DNA from: Turbatrix aceti
Lineage: Eukaryota; Nematoda; Chromadorea; Rhabditida; Panagrolaimidae
DNA: 64,000 bases
Assembly: GCA_963969345.1 (NCBI GenBank)
Contig: OZ017768.1
Coordinates: forward strand, 9,774,193-9,838,192
Direction of reading: 5' to 3'
This document shows positions 53,295-64,000 of the stretch, piece by piece (within the stretch, counting starts at the first letter, position 1; every line of letters begins with the position of its first letter). Made by a program: the position numbers and the translations under genes. Below the pieces are notes generated by a model. The model made no database searches and was not told the origin of the DNA. It worked only from the letters and a program-made list of their open reading frames with translations.

Positions 53295-55007
53295 TTAATT
53301 AATAATATTAATTTTGCTTTTGTTAGTTAGACACTCCGACTTTTCCTTTTTTTAACGCGCAAGCTTTCAGTGCTTGACAAATATTTCTTGTTTTAGCGCG
53401 GTAATATGTTTGTTAGTAATTTTGCCTATTTTTTAATTAATATGCAAGAAATTTCAAAAAAAACAACTTTTTTTGAGAATTGATGTCATCGGACTCGTTT
53501 CGACAAACATTGCAAGATCTTCTGATCCCCCAGTAAATGATCAACATGGTGGTTTACATAATTTTTGCAAGCAATATATAAAATTTTAGATAATGTTTTT
53601 GGCATCCCCTGTTTCCCTAAAATATTCATTTTACCTGTTCATCAAAAAGTAGTAAATAGTACTTTGAGGTGATGTTGTATCAGGCTAACATGGCTTGTCT
53701 ATGTAATCTTAATTAGCATGCCTTCCTGTTCTGACTACATCGTGTAATCCGTGTTGATTCGTATTGTTAATAAAGACTTATCTTCTTTCACATTGTACAT
53801 GCGTACAATTGGGCTACATGCATACACCTTTAAAAAATGATCATCGTCAAAAAGAAGAGCTCACATCAGAGTCTCACGTCGACTTTGTTGCCGAAAATAT
53901 TCATTGTTCTAGCGGATTAAAAATAATCGGACCTGATACCCTGTCTTTAATGTAGCCCCCACACAGTTTATGTTCAGAACACAGTTTTATGCATGCTACG
54001 TACTAAACAATAAAGGCAGTAATATTCGGGGTGCCAAATTGAAATTGGAGATATTTATAGCTGTCATCGAAACTTTTTTTTAGTAATACAATTGTTTTAT
54101 CTTCAATCTATGCACTTTAACTATTTGATTTATACTATGAATGAATGTCTGCTCTATAATTCATTACACCAAGTGTCAGAGGTTAAGTTAAGTGTGACAA
54201 ACAAACAGTAGGCACTACTATTTTTGAGCATGTAACGTCTACAACATTAAAGATAAATCCGGTGCTATCCGGTGTTCATGAATCAAGTTCTTTAATTTTT
54301 TATTGTTTTTGAAAACAGTGTCCATTGCAAAAAATAATTACGTTGGTAAAAAATAAACGAACTTCTAACATATAATTAGCTCAGTGTTTGGGTTTTTGGT
54401 TCGGAGAATCTGATGTAGCAGACAATCTCACATCAGTTGAAGTGCAAATGTGTGCTCTGCGCCAATGATTTCAATTCTTAAAGTTAGATGCATGTTCTTT
54501 TATCCCGTCGAGTCGACATCTATGTAGTACGATATTCAACAAGGCGCTGAGTTCTTTTATATTTGTGACGCGACTTGCGTATAAGCTCTGTTTCATGTTA
54601 AAGTCATAATTAGTTCGTTAATTGGCATTTATATTTAATTATGACATATTTTGGGGCAATTTATTACATCGTTTTCAGCAAAAACTATTCTTTAAATTTT
54701 TTTATCTGAATATCTACCCAATGGGCTATAAGTAGTTGTTTTTTTATATTTGACATTCAAATTCTCTGACTAACGTAAAAGCAAACCAAATCCTAAAAAT
54801 TTTGCAAGAGATTCTCCAAGCACATATAAAAGATGTTTTGCCTTTAAAAATGTCATCACAATCTGCAACCGATAAAGGCGGGGCAAAAGTCGTCAAATCT
54901 TATAAATACGAATACTGTATGCCATTGCCAAGGCTGCGGTCACATCACTAAATCTTCTGTTGCTCTTTGGTATTTAAATAGAAATAATCATAAATAATAA
55001 TTGTATC
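53295..55007. other. Intergenic region between srt genes
   Basis: AT-rich; only the promoter block at 54851-54907 is recognisable. A 63-codon ORF at 53764-53955 is unsupported. Confidence 0.5.
54851..54907 (+). promoter_or_regulatory. srt promoter block 2
   Basis: CATCACAATCT, AACC and AAAGGCGGGG (54851-54883) followed by TATAAATA (54900-54907), 101-157 bp upstream of the ATG at 55008. Flanking DNA on either side shows much less similarity to the first srt gene. Confidence 0.6.
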
Positions 55008-56222
55008 ATGGAGTTATTATTATTTAATCACGACGAATTTCATCGGTTGTACAATTGCTCGAGGTTTGATACTGAGTCGATTCCTCTGAAACAACGAAGC
55101 AAGCCAATCATTGGGGGAACCATGCTCATAATTTATTTTGCATCTGCGGTAAGTTTAAAATATTTTTTTAGAAAAAAACATTGAAATTGTTTTAGATCCT
55201 CCACATTCCTTGCCTGATAGCAATTCGGCGTCTACCACTTTTCAAAGAACCTTGCTACCGTCTAATGTTTATCACTGGCATCATCGACGTCGCCGTTGGC
55301 GTAGTTGCTGGCTTTGCTACCGGAATTGGTGCATGTCTGGGTGCCGTATTCTGTACCGCTCCACGGACAATTTACGCATTTGGCTGCACCGGTCTACTGC
55401 TGTGGGTCCTTCATGGAGATCTTTCCGTGATACTTGGCGTCAATCGAGTCGTTTCTCTGTACGACAAGACTACGTATAACTATTTGTTTGTCGGCAAGAG
55501 GTTTTTTGCATGGCTCGTGGCTCCTATAATCCACGCACTCTGCATGTTTTGGTTCACTACAACACCTGTGTTTTCGTCGGTTCATGTTTCTTGGTTCTAC
55601 GATCCCTTCACGGGATATTCGACTGACAAAAAAGTCAAGGTAAAAATAATATTTATATAAATTAATTCAAATGAGAAATTACAGTACGCCAACGTACCCC
55701 ACACAGTTCATAACACACTTCTAGCAATTACGATACCCGCCTGCTACGTAGCATTTGCAGTCCTTTTTCTACGAAAAAAAGATCCATTTGGAAACCTAAC
55801 TGAAATCAGACGCGCGAATTATAACTTTGCTGTGAGACTTAAAATAGATTTTAATTTAATTCAAGTATTAGTTACTCGTTTGTTTTAGATGTACCTGCAA
55901 GTACTGTTCATCAGTGCAACATGTACTATTACATCGATGGTTTACACCACCATGAATTATGTTACTTTTCCCGATTATGTTGTTTTGATTGGATCTTATT
56001 TTTGGTTGTTGTCACATTGTAAATTTGTATTATATTTAAGGTTTTTAGTTTAATAGTTTTTCATTTTTAGCAATACCACCTGTGATATACCTCATGGTCA
56101 ATACAACGGTCCGAAAAGGCGTACTTCGACTTTTTAAATCGAAAAATGTAAATGATAGCTCTGGCGCAGGCACATCCAAACAGTTCAAGGCAACCCATAC
56201 TGATTTACCCGAAATATACTGA
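55008..56222 (+). CDS. Srt-type serpentine chemoreceptor
   Basis: Five exons: 55008-55148, 55196-55639, 55685-55831, 55889-56018 and 56071-56222 (TGA), 337 aa. Close paralogue of the gene at 52099-53294 along its whole length. It shares LYNCSRFDTESIP, MFITGIIDVAVGVVAGFATG, GAVFCTAPRTIYAFGC, WFYDPFTGYS and the tail TVRKGVLRLFKSKN. The last exon is six bases longer (two residues near GAGTSKQFK). Differences are mostly at third codon positions in the transmembrane core, suggesting purifying selection (by eye only). Intact. Confidence 0.88.
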
Positions 56223-58041
56223 CCTATTTTGCTTATTTAATTTGCTTTAATTTTACCAAAATATAAGTTTTTAAAAAACTATGTGATTATCCCAGAACAT
56301 CTATAAAAATACGGAAAATCTGTATTGCACTAACATAAGAAAAAAAGCAAATTGATGAAAATGTTTTTTTGGAATGCGAAAAAAGTGGTCGATGCCATTT
56401 GTTTTTAAATATTTAATAGCAGAACGGTACTAAAATTATGGAAAACTGCACAAAACGCACAAAAAATGCCCAGGCATGGTGCACTGCTAACCGGCTTCAA
56501 CATATGGATAAGTCAAACGAACTCAGTTAGACAATTCGGCTTGCATGAACATCTTATGTTAAAGAATTGACAATCATGGTTGCGCTTAACTTGCCTAACA
56601 GGTGAATCATGCTTAGGTATATAATTTTTCGAATATATTCGCTTTCGCTACAGAAGGTGTATGTACATGCATATCGTTTTCTTGTTAGTACCCAGCAAAC
56701 AGGTGAAACATCGTGGTGTACTAAATACGATCTATAGTGTTTGACAGGCTCATATTCAATAAAACTGCATATCTGTAGTGTCACTACCGTGAAGTATGGG
56801 TCAGTTTTATTAAATTATATGTATATTTTCGACGTGCATATGTAATTAAATATTAAATAATATTAAATATATATATTTATGTAGTACTAATACATATATA
56901 TATATTTATATCTATATAATTATTTTTAAATATATATGTATAATGCCAACAATAATAGTACTTCCATTTACTACTATTAACTCATGGAGGCACATATTAT
57001 TCAAATTTAAAAAATGGGTAGCAACGTTTTTTTTTCAAAATTGGCAACGTATCCCTTATTGAATGATTCGAAACTTCAACGCTTCGTTAGATAAGCACTG
57101 ATTTTTCTTGAATGTTGGTGCTATGTTTCAGACTATGTTGCAAATTTTGTATATTTTATATTTATTGTGAAAATATTTATATTTTACCAAAATTATCCTA
57201 AAAGTAAAAAAAAAAATCCCGCGGTTCGCCTGCTGTCTATCATTCTACAACATCCGCTTTCCCTTGTCTTCCAGTGAACCGTAACCCGATTGATTTTGAC
57301 AACGCCTCTAGCGATTATTATAAAAACCCTCAAGTTGAAGGCTTTACTAACCACTGTTTTTCTGGACCAGGTATTTTGTTGCTACATGCTCGTTTGATTT
57401 TGAATAAATTTTGGTATTTGTTTGTTGGTATTGTTTGTTGGCAATAGTTTAGAGGGGCTAAGCAGGGAGCCTTCGAGTTAATCGGGGGACACATTAATGT
57501 GATACGGTGTCCTTTTTGTGCAATCCCGATATTCTCTGTTATCTCTCTAACTTTTGTGTTGAGTAAATCTAAATCTAAATCTAATTTAAATTTTTTGTTT
57601 ACGATTAAGAGTGATAAATGAAAATGTAGTAAATGTAAATAAATAAATTAAAAAATGAGTTGTTTGCGGCTCATCAAATTGCTTCGGTTTAATGCGAGCT
57701 CCTGCTCAGTTCACGAGCGCGAGCGAAGCGAGCGCGAAAAATTGGAAAACACAATGAGCGCGAGCTGAGCGCGCTCAAAAAATTGAAGTGCTCGAGAGCG
57801 AGATCTGAACGAGCCTGGGAAATTAAATAGTAAATTGAACAACTATGAGTATAAAGTATCGAGTAATAATTTATTTAACAATGAATGAAAAGTTCGATTT
57901 TATAGCACTTGGGGGTTTGTTACCGACAGCCTGTAACCGGCCGACTGCCTGCCCGGAGACAGAGAAGAGAAAATAGAAGTGATATGCAAATGTGTGTGAG
58001 AATCGGCATGATGCCTCGCGTTTGCGACATCGAGTATTAAT
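56223..58041. other. Intergenic region with simple repeats
   Basis: Includes a (TA)n-rich microsatellite (about 56820-56945), a GAGCGCGAGC-rich cluster (about 57690-57800), and one copy of the direct repeat at 57861-57935. No gene seen. Confidence 0.5.
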
Positions 58042-58103
58042 TTATTTAACAATGAATGAAAGGTTCGATTTGGTAGCACTTGGGGGTTTGTTACCGACAG
58101 CCA
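57861..58103. repeat. About 75 bp direct repeat spanning the 3' end of a receptor gene
   Basis: 57861-57935 and 58029-58103 match closely (AATGAATGAAAAGTTCGATT versus AATGAATGAAAGGTTCGATT, then CACTTGGGGGTTTGTTACCG in both), offset by 168 bp. The right copy covers the last about 20 codons and stop of the Str-type gene at 58042; the left copy lies outside the gene. Confidence 0.8.
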
Positions 58104-59118
58104 AAGGAAGAATTTCAGCTTCGCTCTTTCTGCCTCCAAAAGTAGAAATTACAGATTTTCTGTAGGATTTGATGGTAAATATTTTCAGCAGACAGTAAAA
58201 AGCCGGCGCTAGGGGTAAGGATATCTTGAGCCAGATGCCGTTAATTTTAAACAGCATGCTCTTGTCCTGTAGGTTGGCGTATCGCAGGAGACGTGGTATC
58301 ACGACTGTAATGATTGGCGCACACGCTTCCAGCATGAAAACCGTGGCGATCTGCGCATGAACTTTCGATATCGTAACCGCGTGATTTTTCAACTGCCTCA
58401 ATCGAAAGTACACTGCTGCATTTGAAAACACAATAATAGCATAGGCAGAACATAAATAAATAACGGCAGCCTTGGCATGTATAGTAGGAATTGGAACCCC
58501 ACAGTACTCAGTATGAACAAACTTTGTGTGATTTGTAACTTGCATAATGTCGTGAAATTCTTGTTGTTTGTCTATGAGGGGAAATACCGTAGATCCCATG
58601 GCGGCGACAAGCGGAACCATGAAGAGAAGAAACGTACCGACAATCATGTAAACCGACATGGTCACGCCGTGCATGAGGTACAAGTAACGGTATATGTACT
58701 GAATAGTTACACACGCGACGGAAAAGAAACAAAAAATAAGATGTGCCAGACCGAGTATGAATGTTGCACGTCCTTGCCATGGACCGAGAATTCCGGACAC
58801 GTAAATGACGTACCAGGAATCTAACAATCTGCCGTCCTAAAAACAAATAAATAAAAAATATGAACTGACCTGAAAAATTGACAAAAAAAAACTCACATAT
58901 ATTACGAACCAATTAAATATAGCCATAAAAAGATCTTCGATGGCACCATAATACAAAACCTTTTTATAAGCAATCATGTGTTTTGTACTCTTATACGTGA
59001 TTAACCACAAAAGGTAAACATTGAGTGCCGCAGCCAACGGACAGATGGCAGTATTGTAAGCCCAATGACAGATACCGATTGGGGAATTCGTGTCATCAGT
59101 GCCGCTTGTGTAGACCAT
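58042..59118 (-). CDS. Str-superfamily (Srd-like) serpentine chemoreceptor
   Basis: Exons 59118-58897 (74 codons) and 58836-58042 (264 codons plus TAA), phase-0 intron, 338 aa. Paralogue of the gene at 39817-40968. Shared blocks are WAYNTAICPLAAALNVYLLWLITYKSTK, ILGPWQGRATFILGLAHLIF, QYIYRYLYLMHGVTMSVYM, KVHAQIATVFMLEACAPIITVVIPRLLRYAN and the tail motif IKSYRKSV. The N-terminus is nine residues longer (MVYTSGTDDTNSP). Frame stays open upstream to 59187, but the ATG at 59118 best matches the paralogue. Its intron is ordinary (60 nt), showing that the longer intron in the paralogue is due to insertion. The stop lies in a duplicated segment (58029-58103). Intact. Confidence 0.84.
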
Positions 59119-59550
59119 GGCAAAAATTACTTGACAATATTGACAATTATTGTTTCTTTCAAGAATACGTAATAAAATAGTATGCACGTAGGTGTTAGCA
59201 CAAACGTTTTTTACTGCTCTTCAAGAATACAAAATGACACTTGAGATCGAGTTATCTAACATGCGTAAGTCAGTCGTGTTCATTTAAACGAACTGTCAAA
59301 CAGCAGCGATAATAATATAACGTTTTTCACGCTTTTCTTATGCAAGCTTGTCGCAGGAAAGATTTTACAAGTGAATTGGCAAACAAAAACTTTGAACGGG
59401 GTTGCCGCGCTGAAAAAAATAAAAATAAACACAAAAGAAAAGTACTTTTTTTGTCCCCACAGTGCAAGAAACACTCACTCATGTAGCTATTGTAGCCAAA
59501 AAAAACTTTTTTTTTAGTTTGTGAACAAAAAGTAAGAATACATGTATACA
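59119..59550. other. Intergenic region
   Basis: Upstream of the Str-type gene, up to fold-back element 3. Nothing recognised. Confidence 0.5.
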
Positions 59551-61943
59551 GTAATTGGCAGTAAAGTATGCGTTTTTATTCTTTTAAGCGCCACAGCTTC
59601 AAATCTCAATATTTTGAGCTGATTTTTTTACTGTAACGTGTTGTTACCAAAGGTAATAATTGTGTAAAATTTCAGTTGCATAGCTAGCTGGCAACATATC
59701 GAAAAAAAATTTCTATTGTTTTTGGAAAAGCGCATATTTTTCTTTTTGACTTCAATCAACCCCAATTTTTGTTCTAGTTGAGTAACATTTTGTATAACAA
59801 AATTTATAATGTTCACAACATCGGAGCTTTGTAAAAAAGCGATAAACACGATATTGCACCGTCCAGGACGAAGCACGGATCACCATGAAGTTATTGACCT
59901 TTTCATAGGTAGTTTTGTGCTCTGCGGTTCTCATTAAAATTTTCTTTGCGCTGAATATGTTACGAAATACTTTCTAATAGTTATTTGGACAAAATTGTAC
60001 AAAAAGAGCTCATTTGCTCACAAACAATTTGATTTTTGTGATTTTACCAATGCTGATGTTGAGGTACTGGAGCGAATAGACCCCGGTTTTCGCTGTATAA
60101 GATTTTTCCTGCTATGCGGTTCATGCTAAAATTAAATATAACAAATGTCAAAAACGATCTGTAACAATCCGCGGTTCATGCAACGAAAAAGTATAGCATA
60201 GCGAGTGATTTTTTATGATTTAGTAAATTGAGTTAAATGTCAAGTTCGGAGACTCGTTCTGCAAATTTTATTTTTCTTCCTATGTCATGTTTAGCGGTCA
60301 TAAACGGTTACACTTGAGGTGTCTAAATAGTTTGATGCGTTGTGATCAAAATCAAAGCAATGAACTGAGCTGGTTGAGCTCAGTAACCTGCCAGCCATGT
60401 TGAGTTAGTGTTTGCTCAACAAAACCACCGCATTTGGGTTCCTTTCTCGTTGACAGGAACCGCGTATCGTTGCGAATAGTTTTGAAATCTTATTTTCAAT
60501 AATTTTAACATAAACCGCATATCAGGAAAAAATTTATACAGCGAAACCCGGGGTCCATTCGCTCCAGTACCTCAACATCAGCATTAGTAAAATCAAAAAA
60601 AATCAAATTGTTTGTGAGCAAATGAGCTCGTTTTGTACAGTTTTGTCCAAAAACATATTAGAAAGTATTTCGTAGCATATTCAGCGCAAAGAAATTTTGG
60701 GTCTACTATACTTCAGCCCCCCACTGACTTTTGACCCCCCATGCTCGGACTTTGGCCCCCATTTCACCTTAAATCAATGACGACATGAGTTTGGAAATCC
60801 GTATGATAGAGCCCCCCATCTGTGGGGGGCTCTATCATACGGATATCGTGTTTAAGGAGAAAATGGGGGGTCGTTCCATACGGCCGTGGCGCTACTATAC
60901 TTTGAGCCCCCATCACGTTGAAAAATAAGCCCGCGGGATATTTTAGAATACAGCCCCCCATACGAATCATTTTCATTCAAATTTTCAAATATGGGGGGCT
61001 GTTGTAGCGCTATAACAGGCCCCCACATCAAATGGGGGACTGTTGTAGCGCTACATTGGCCCCCCATAATTTCCATAAACACAAAAAACATACCCAGCAG
61101 CCATTCCCAGCAGACGAATTTTTGTACAGTCTCATGGTTTTACCGCATCGACGACAGAGAAGAAACAAAAAGAACGACTGTCCAACGAATACAAATTTTT
61201 AAACAAAAATTCAGGGATAAGATTTTGCAAATTTGAGGGTTGTTATAGCTATACAATAGCCCCCCAACACCCATGTATAATCAATTGCTTGCGTGCAAAA
61301 AATGAAGTGGGGGGCTATTCCATACGGATAATCAAACTCCTATGGGAAGCAGTTCATACAAATTTTCAAACACCTCCACACCAAAACACCTGGGGGGCCC
61401 TTCTGTATGTATAATCAAACTCCTGCGTGCAAAAAATGAGATGGGGGGCTATTCCATACGGATAATCAAACTCCTATGGGGGGCTGTGCTCTAAAAAAAC
61501 CCAAGGCGGCGTTGCTGCAATCGATGGGGGGCTGAAGTATAGTAGACCCGAAATTTTTTATAGGAACAACAAAGCTCAAAATTACCTATGAGAAGGTCAA
61601 TAATTTCATGGTGATCCGTGCTCCGTCTTGGACGGTGAAATATCGTGTATATCGCTTTTTTACAAAGCTTCGATGTTGTGAACATTATAAATTTTGTTAT
61701 ACAAGATGTTACTCAACTAGAACAAAAATTGGGGTTGATTGAAGTCAAAAAGAAAAATATGCGCTTTTCCAAAAACAATAGAAATTTTTTTTCGATATGT
61801 TGCCAGCTAGCTATGCAACTGAAATTTTACACAATTATTACCTTTGGTAACAACACGTTACAGTAAAAAAATCAGCTCAAAATATTCAGATTTGAAGCTG
61901 TGGCGCTTAAAAGAATAAAAACGCATACTTCACTGCCAACTAC
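59551..61943. mobile_element. Fold-back element 3 with about 585 bp arms, split by a MITE
   Basis: Left arm 59551 to about 60135. The right arm is about 60505-60698 plus 61558-61943, interrupted by the MITE at 60699-61549 and its target duplication. Outer ends read GTAATTGGCAGTAAAGTATGC and the near-complement. Without the MITE the element would be about 1.5 kb with a 370 bp loop. The mirror-image ORFs at 59628-59876 and 61645-61866 share the same sequence (QLEQKLGLIEVKKKNMRFSK); this reflects the symmetry, not two genes. No target-site duplication was confirmed. Confidence 0.85.
60699..61549. mobile_element. MITE with G-rich palindromic body, copy 2 (nested)
   Basis: 851 bp, same family as 13347-14407 but inverted and about 210 bp shorter through loss of internal repeats. 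Terminal repeats are the same (GGGTCTACTATACTTCAGCC). An 8 bp target-site duplication GAAATTTT flanks it (60691-60698 and 61550-61557). It sits in the right arm of fold-back element 3, so it moved after that element was in place. Confidence 0.92.
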
Positions 61944-63055
61944 TATATATGTACATACAACAAATGCAACATACACTTTTCAAATTGAGCAAGTGCCTCA
62001 ATCTGTTTTAAACGATTAAAATGAGTGAATTATCTCTCTGACACTGATCATAACAAAATAATGAGGTAAAGCCGTAAGTTTACAGCACATGACAAAAAAT
62101 CTTCTGACTTTCTGTAATACAATATTTATTTATTTTACCGTTACTGAATGCTGCTACTCTAATTTATGTATAGCCAATGCGTCAGTAATTATTTTATATG
62201 TAATATAGTAGTATTTATACAGCCGTCATTTTTAATGTATTTTGAACGTTGTTGTAAACATGTATGTATTTTAAAACAAATGTGATATCAAAAATTGGAC
62301 AGGTAATAATAACTTTTATTTTTATTTTTATTGTTATTGTTTTTTTCATACGTCTTATCATCGAGGTGCAAAGCAATCATACAAACTATTATAGAACAAT
62401 GATGCAACCCTCCGGAGTTCTTGCGCAGTGCACTCTGTCAAATAAATATCCCAGTTTTTGGACGCTCTGTGATTTCCGATTTATGTATCGAAAAAAACAA
62501 AAGAAACGAAAAATCTTTTTTTAGTCATCAGCCCTCCCCGGCCCGCCCGGTGCATAATCGTAGTGCACCACCATTTACGGGGCTGACTAACGACTGACTG
62601 ACTGATCAATCGACGCACCACGACTAGTGGCCTGTCCGGCCCGCGGCCGCCTTGTCCATTTAGCATTTTTTAGTTTACCTTCGTTTGTTCCCCTTCGACA
62701 CCCCTGCAGGCAGGTCCTGGTTCGTGTTGACGATGACATATTTAACTGTTATTGTATTTTATAGTTTATATCTTGTAACCTGCCAAAAGCTTAAATAAGC
62801 GTTAACGATACGTGTTTCTTTCATGTTAGTCCACATTTCCAAAATCATCCCAAAAGTAACAATAAAATCATCACTTTTTCAAATAAAAAAAGTGGTTGCT
62901 TTTTGTCTGCGCGCAGCCTGCAAAACTCCTCCCACTGCTTTTTTCAAACAACAACTTGCATTTTTTTTCGGTGAACAAAAAAATCCCGCGGTTCTCTTTC
63001 TGTCTATCAATCTTACCGGTGCATGCAGCATTTTACCCGAATTTTCAGTCGAAGA
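61944..63055. other. Intergenic region upstream of glutathione reductase
   Basis: Mostly AT-rich. 62525-62665 is sharply GC-richer (CCCGGCCCGCCCGG, GCCCGCGGCCGCC) and may be an insertion or part of the promoter; I cannot assign it. ORFs here are unsupported. Confidence 0.4.
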
Positions 63056-64000
63056 ATGTCCTCCACAGGAATCGTCAAGGAATTTGACTACCTCGTCATC
63101 GGTGGCGGCTCCGGTGGCATTGCTTCTGCGAGGCGCGCACGCGAATTCAACGTTTCCGTCGGACTCATCGAGTCTGGACGCCTCGGTGGCACCTGTGTCA
63201 ATGTCGGATGCGTGCCGAAGAAGGTCATGTACAACACCGCCCTGCACGCTGAATTCATCCGTGACCACGCCGACTACGGCTTCGACGTCACGGTGAACGG
63301 CTTCAGCTGGCCTAAAGTCAAGGCGACCCGTGACGCGTACATTCGACGCCTCAACGGACTCTACGAAAATGGTCTCAACGGGGTGAGTGGCCATTTTTGG
63401 AGAAAAAGATATGAAACAACGGAAAATTGGGTTTTACGATAGCAAAAGACAGAAAAACCTTACTGGAGTTACGATACTTTTGTTTTTATAACGTTACTTT
63501 TGTTGCGAGAGATTACGTTACTGCAAAAAGTAATAAAAATTATGAACTTATTTAAAATTGTATTACTTTTTTGTTGTTACGTTTTTTTCTTCTGTAAACA
63601 CCCATTTTTGCCGTTTCCACAGTTTTTTTTCACTTGTTCACGACCAAAAAAAATTTTTTACGTTCAATTTTTCAGTCCAAAGTCGACCTAATCCGCGGAA
63701 AAGCCAAGTTCGCTGAAGACGGATCTGTCGAAGTCGATGGCAAGAGGTACAAGGGCAAAAATACGCTGATCGCCGTCGGAGGAAAGCCAACGATTCCTGA
63801 CGATGTTCCTGGCGCTGAGTTGGGCACGACTTCTGATGGCTTCTTTGAGTTGGAAGACCTCCCAAAGTGAGTTCAAATTTGACTGGTTTTATGACGAAAT
63901 ATACCGTTTTCTGCTTGTTTTTAGATCTGTTGCCTATTTTGTTACTATTTTTGATTACATTAGAAGATTTTCAGGAAATCAGTCATCGTCGGTGCTGGAT
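63056..64000 (+). CDS. gsr-1: Glutathione reductase, 5' part (runs off window)
   Basis: Exons 63056-63382 (109 codons), 63676-63866 and 63975 to the window edge; phases 0 and 2; about 181 aa visible. FAD-dependent pyridine nucleotide-disulfide oxidoreductase that reduces glutathione disulfide with NADPH. The FAD-binding loop [18 protein letters not shown] is followed by the redox-active pair in [13 protein letters not shown]. Then come DYGFDV, the second dinucleotide region starting [10 protein letters not shown], and in exon 3 KSVIVGAG, the start of the NADPH-binding Rossmann fold. An in-frame ATG at 63023 would add 11 residues ([11 protein letters not shown]), basic and amphipathic like a mitochondrial presequence. 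Between the two ATGs lies TTTTCAG (ending 63048), a trans-splice-type acceptor. No selenocysteine end can be judged here. Thioredoxin reductase is the alternative but is less likely from the N-terminus. Confidence 0.88.

Noticed and set aside
59628..61866. Conserved-looking 73-82 codon ORF pair
   Set aside because: Same explanation: inverted arms of fold-back element 3.
62264..62524. 86-codon hydrophobic ORF that begins after a GQ|GT-like sequence
   Set aside because: A sequence resembling the end of an srg exon (ATTGGACAGGTAATAATAAC) is present, but no receptor sequence precedes it. Considered chance.

Overview
This 64 kb window is nuclear DNA from a nematode. The evidence is its gene content: ten Srg-type, two Srt-type and two Str-superfamily serpentine chemoreceptor genes, all of which belong to nematode-restricted families. 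Introns are mostly 45-60 nt with TTTTCAG or TTTTTAG acceptors, and the intergenic DNA is AT-rich. I cannot name the species. All exon models are my own splice predictions, checked for reading phase but not against transcripts. A 200-base assembly gap lies at 4914-5113.

Layout. 1-12644: eight srg chemoreceptor genes in tandem on the minus strand. Each has three exons and two phase-0 introns. One (6952-8008) carries a frameshift and one (4611-6346) a premature stop in its tail. 13347-14407: a MITE. 14558-15349 and 21664-23328: two type I membrane proteins with C-type-lectin-like ectodomains, the second made of tandem repeats. 16796-21047: a head-to-head pair of Ly6 genes. The plus-strand member is fused to a glycoside hydrolase family 1 domain that lacks its catalytic nucleophile, and each member is interrupted by a transposable element. 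23777-24906: another srg. 25706-27804: a fold-back element. 27943-37447: three plus-strand srg genes (one each side of a CTLD-CUB-CUB lectin gene, plus one further on). 39817-40968: a Str-type receptor. 41086-42793: a hAT-like MITE and a second fold-back element. 43676-45631: an SLC22-like transporter. 46167-48136: a phospholipase B-like hydrolase. 48646-49798: a Golgi-type glycosyltransferase-like protein, with a broken relative at 45716-45850. 52099-56222: two tandem srt receptors. 58042-59118: a second Str-type receptor, opposite in orientation to the first. 59551-61943: a third fold-back element carrying a nested MITE. 63056-end: the 5' part of glutathione reductase.

How the genes relate. 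The window is mainly an environment-sensing locus: arrays of chemoreceptors and lectin-like surface or secreted proteins, with ordinary housekeeping genes at the right. Seven of the nine minus-strand srg genes share a 15-18 bp motif 65-98 bp upstream of their start codons, and five of these also share a TGACTAATT-type block further upstream. The other two share a different 52 bp block. The two srt genes share a third promoter block. This suggests the receptors are co-regulated in groups.

Mobile DNA is abundant and often intact enough to read target-site duplications: two MITEs of one family with 8 bp duplications, two hAT-like MITEs, an LTR-type insertion with 104 bp hairpin-bearing tandem repeats, three long fold-back elements, and 5'-truncated retroposon copies that sit inside introns in three cases.
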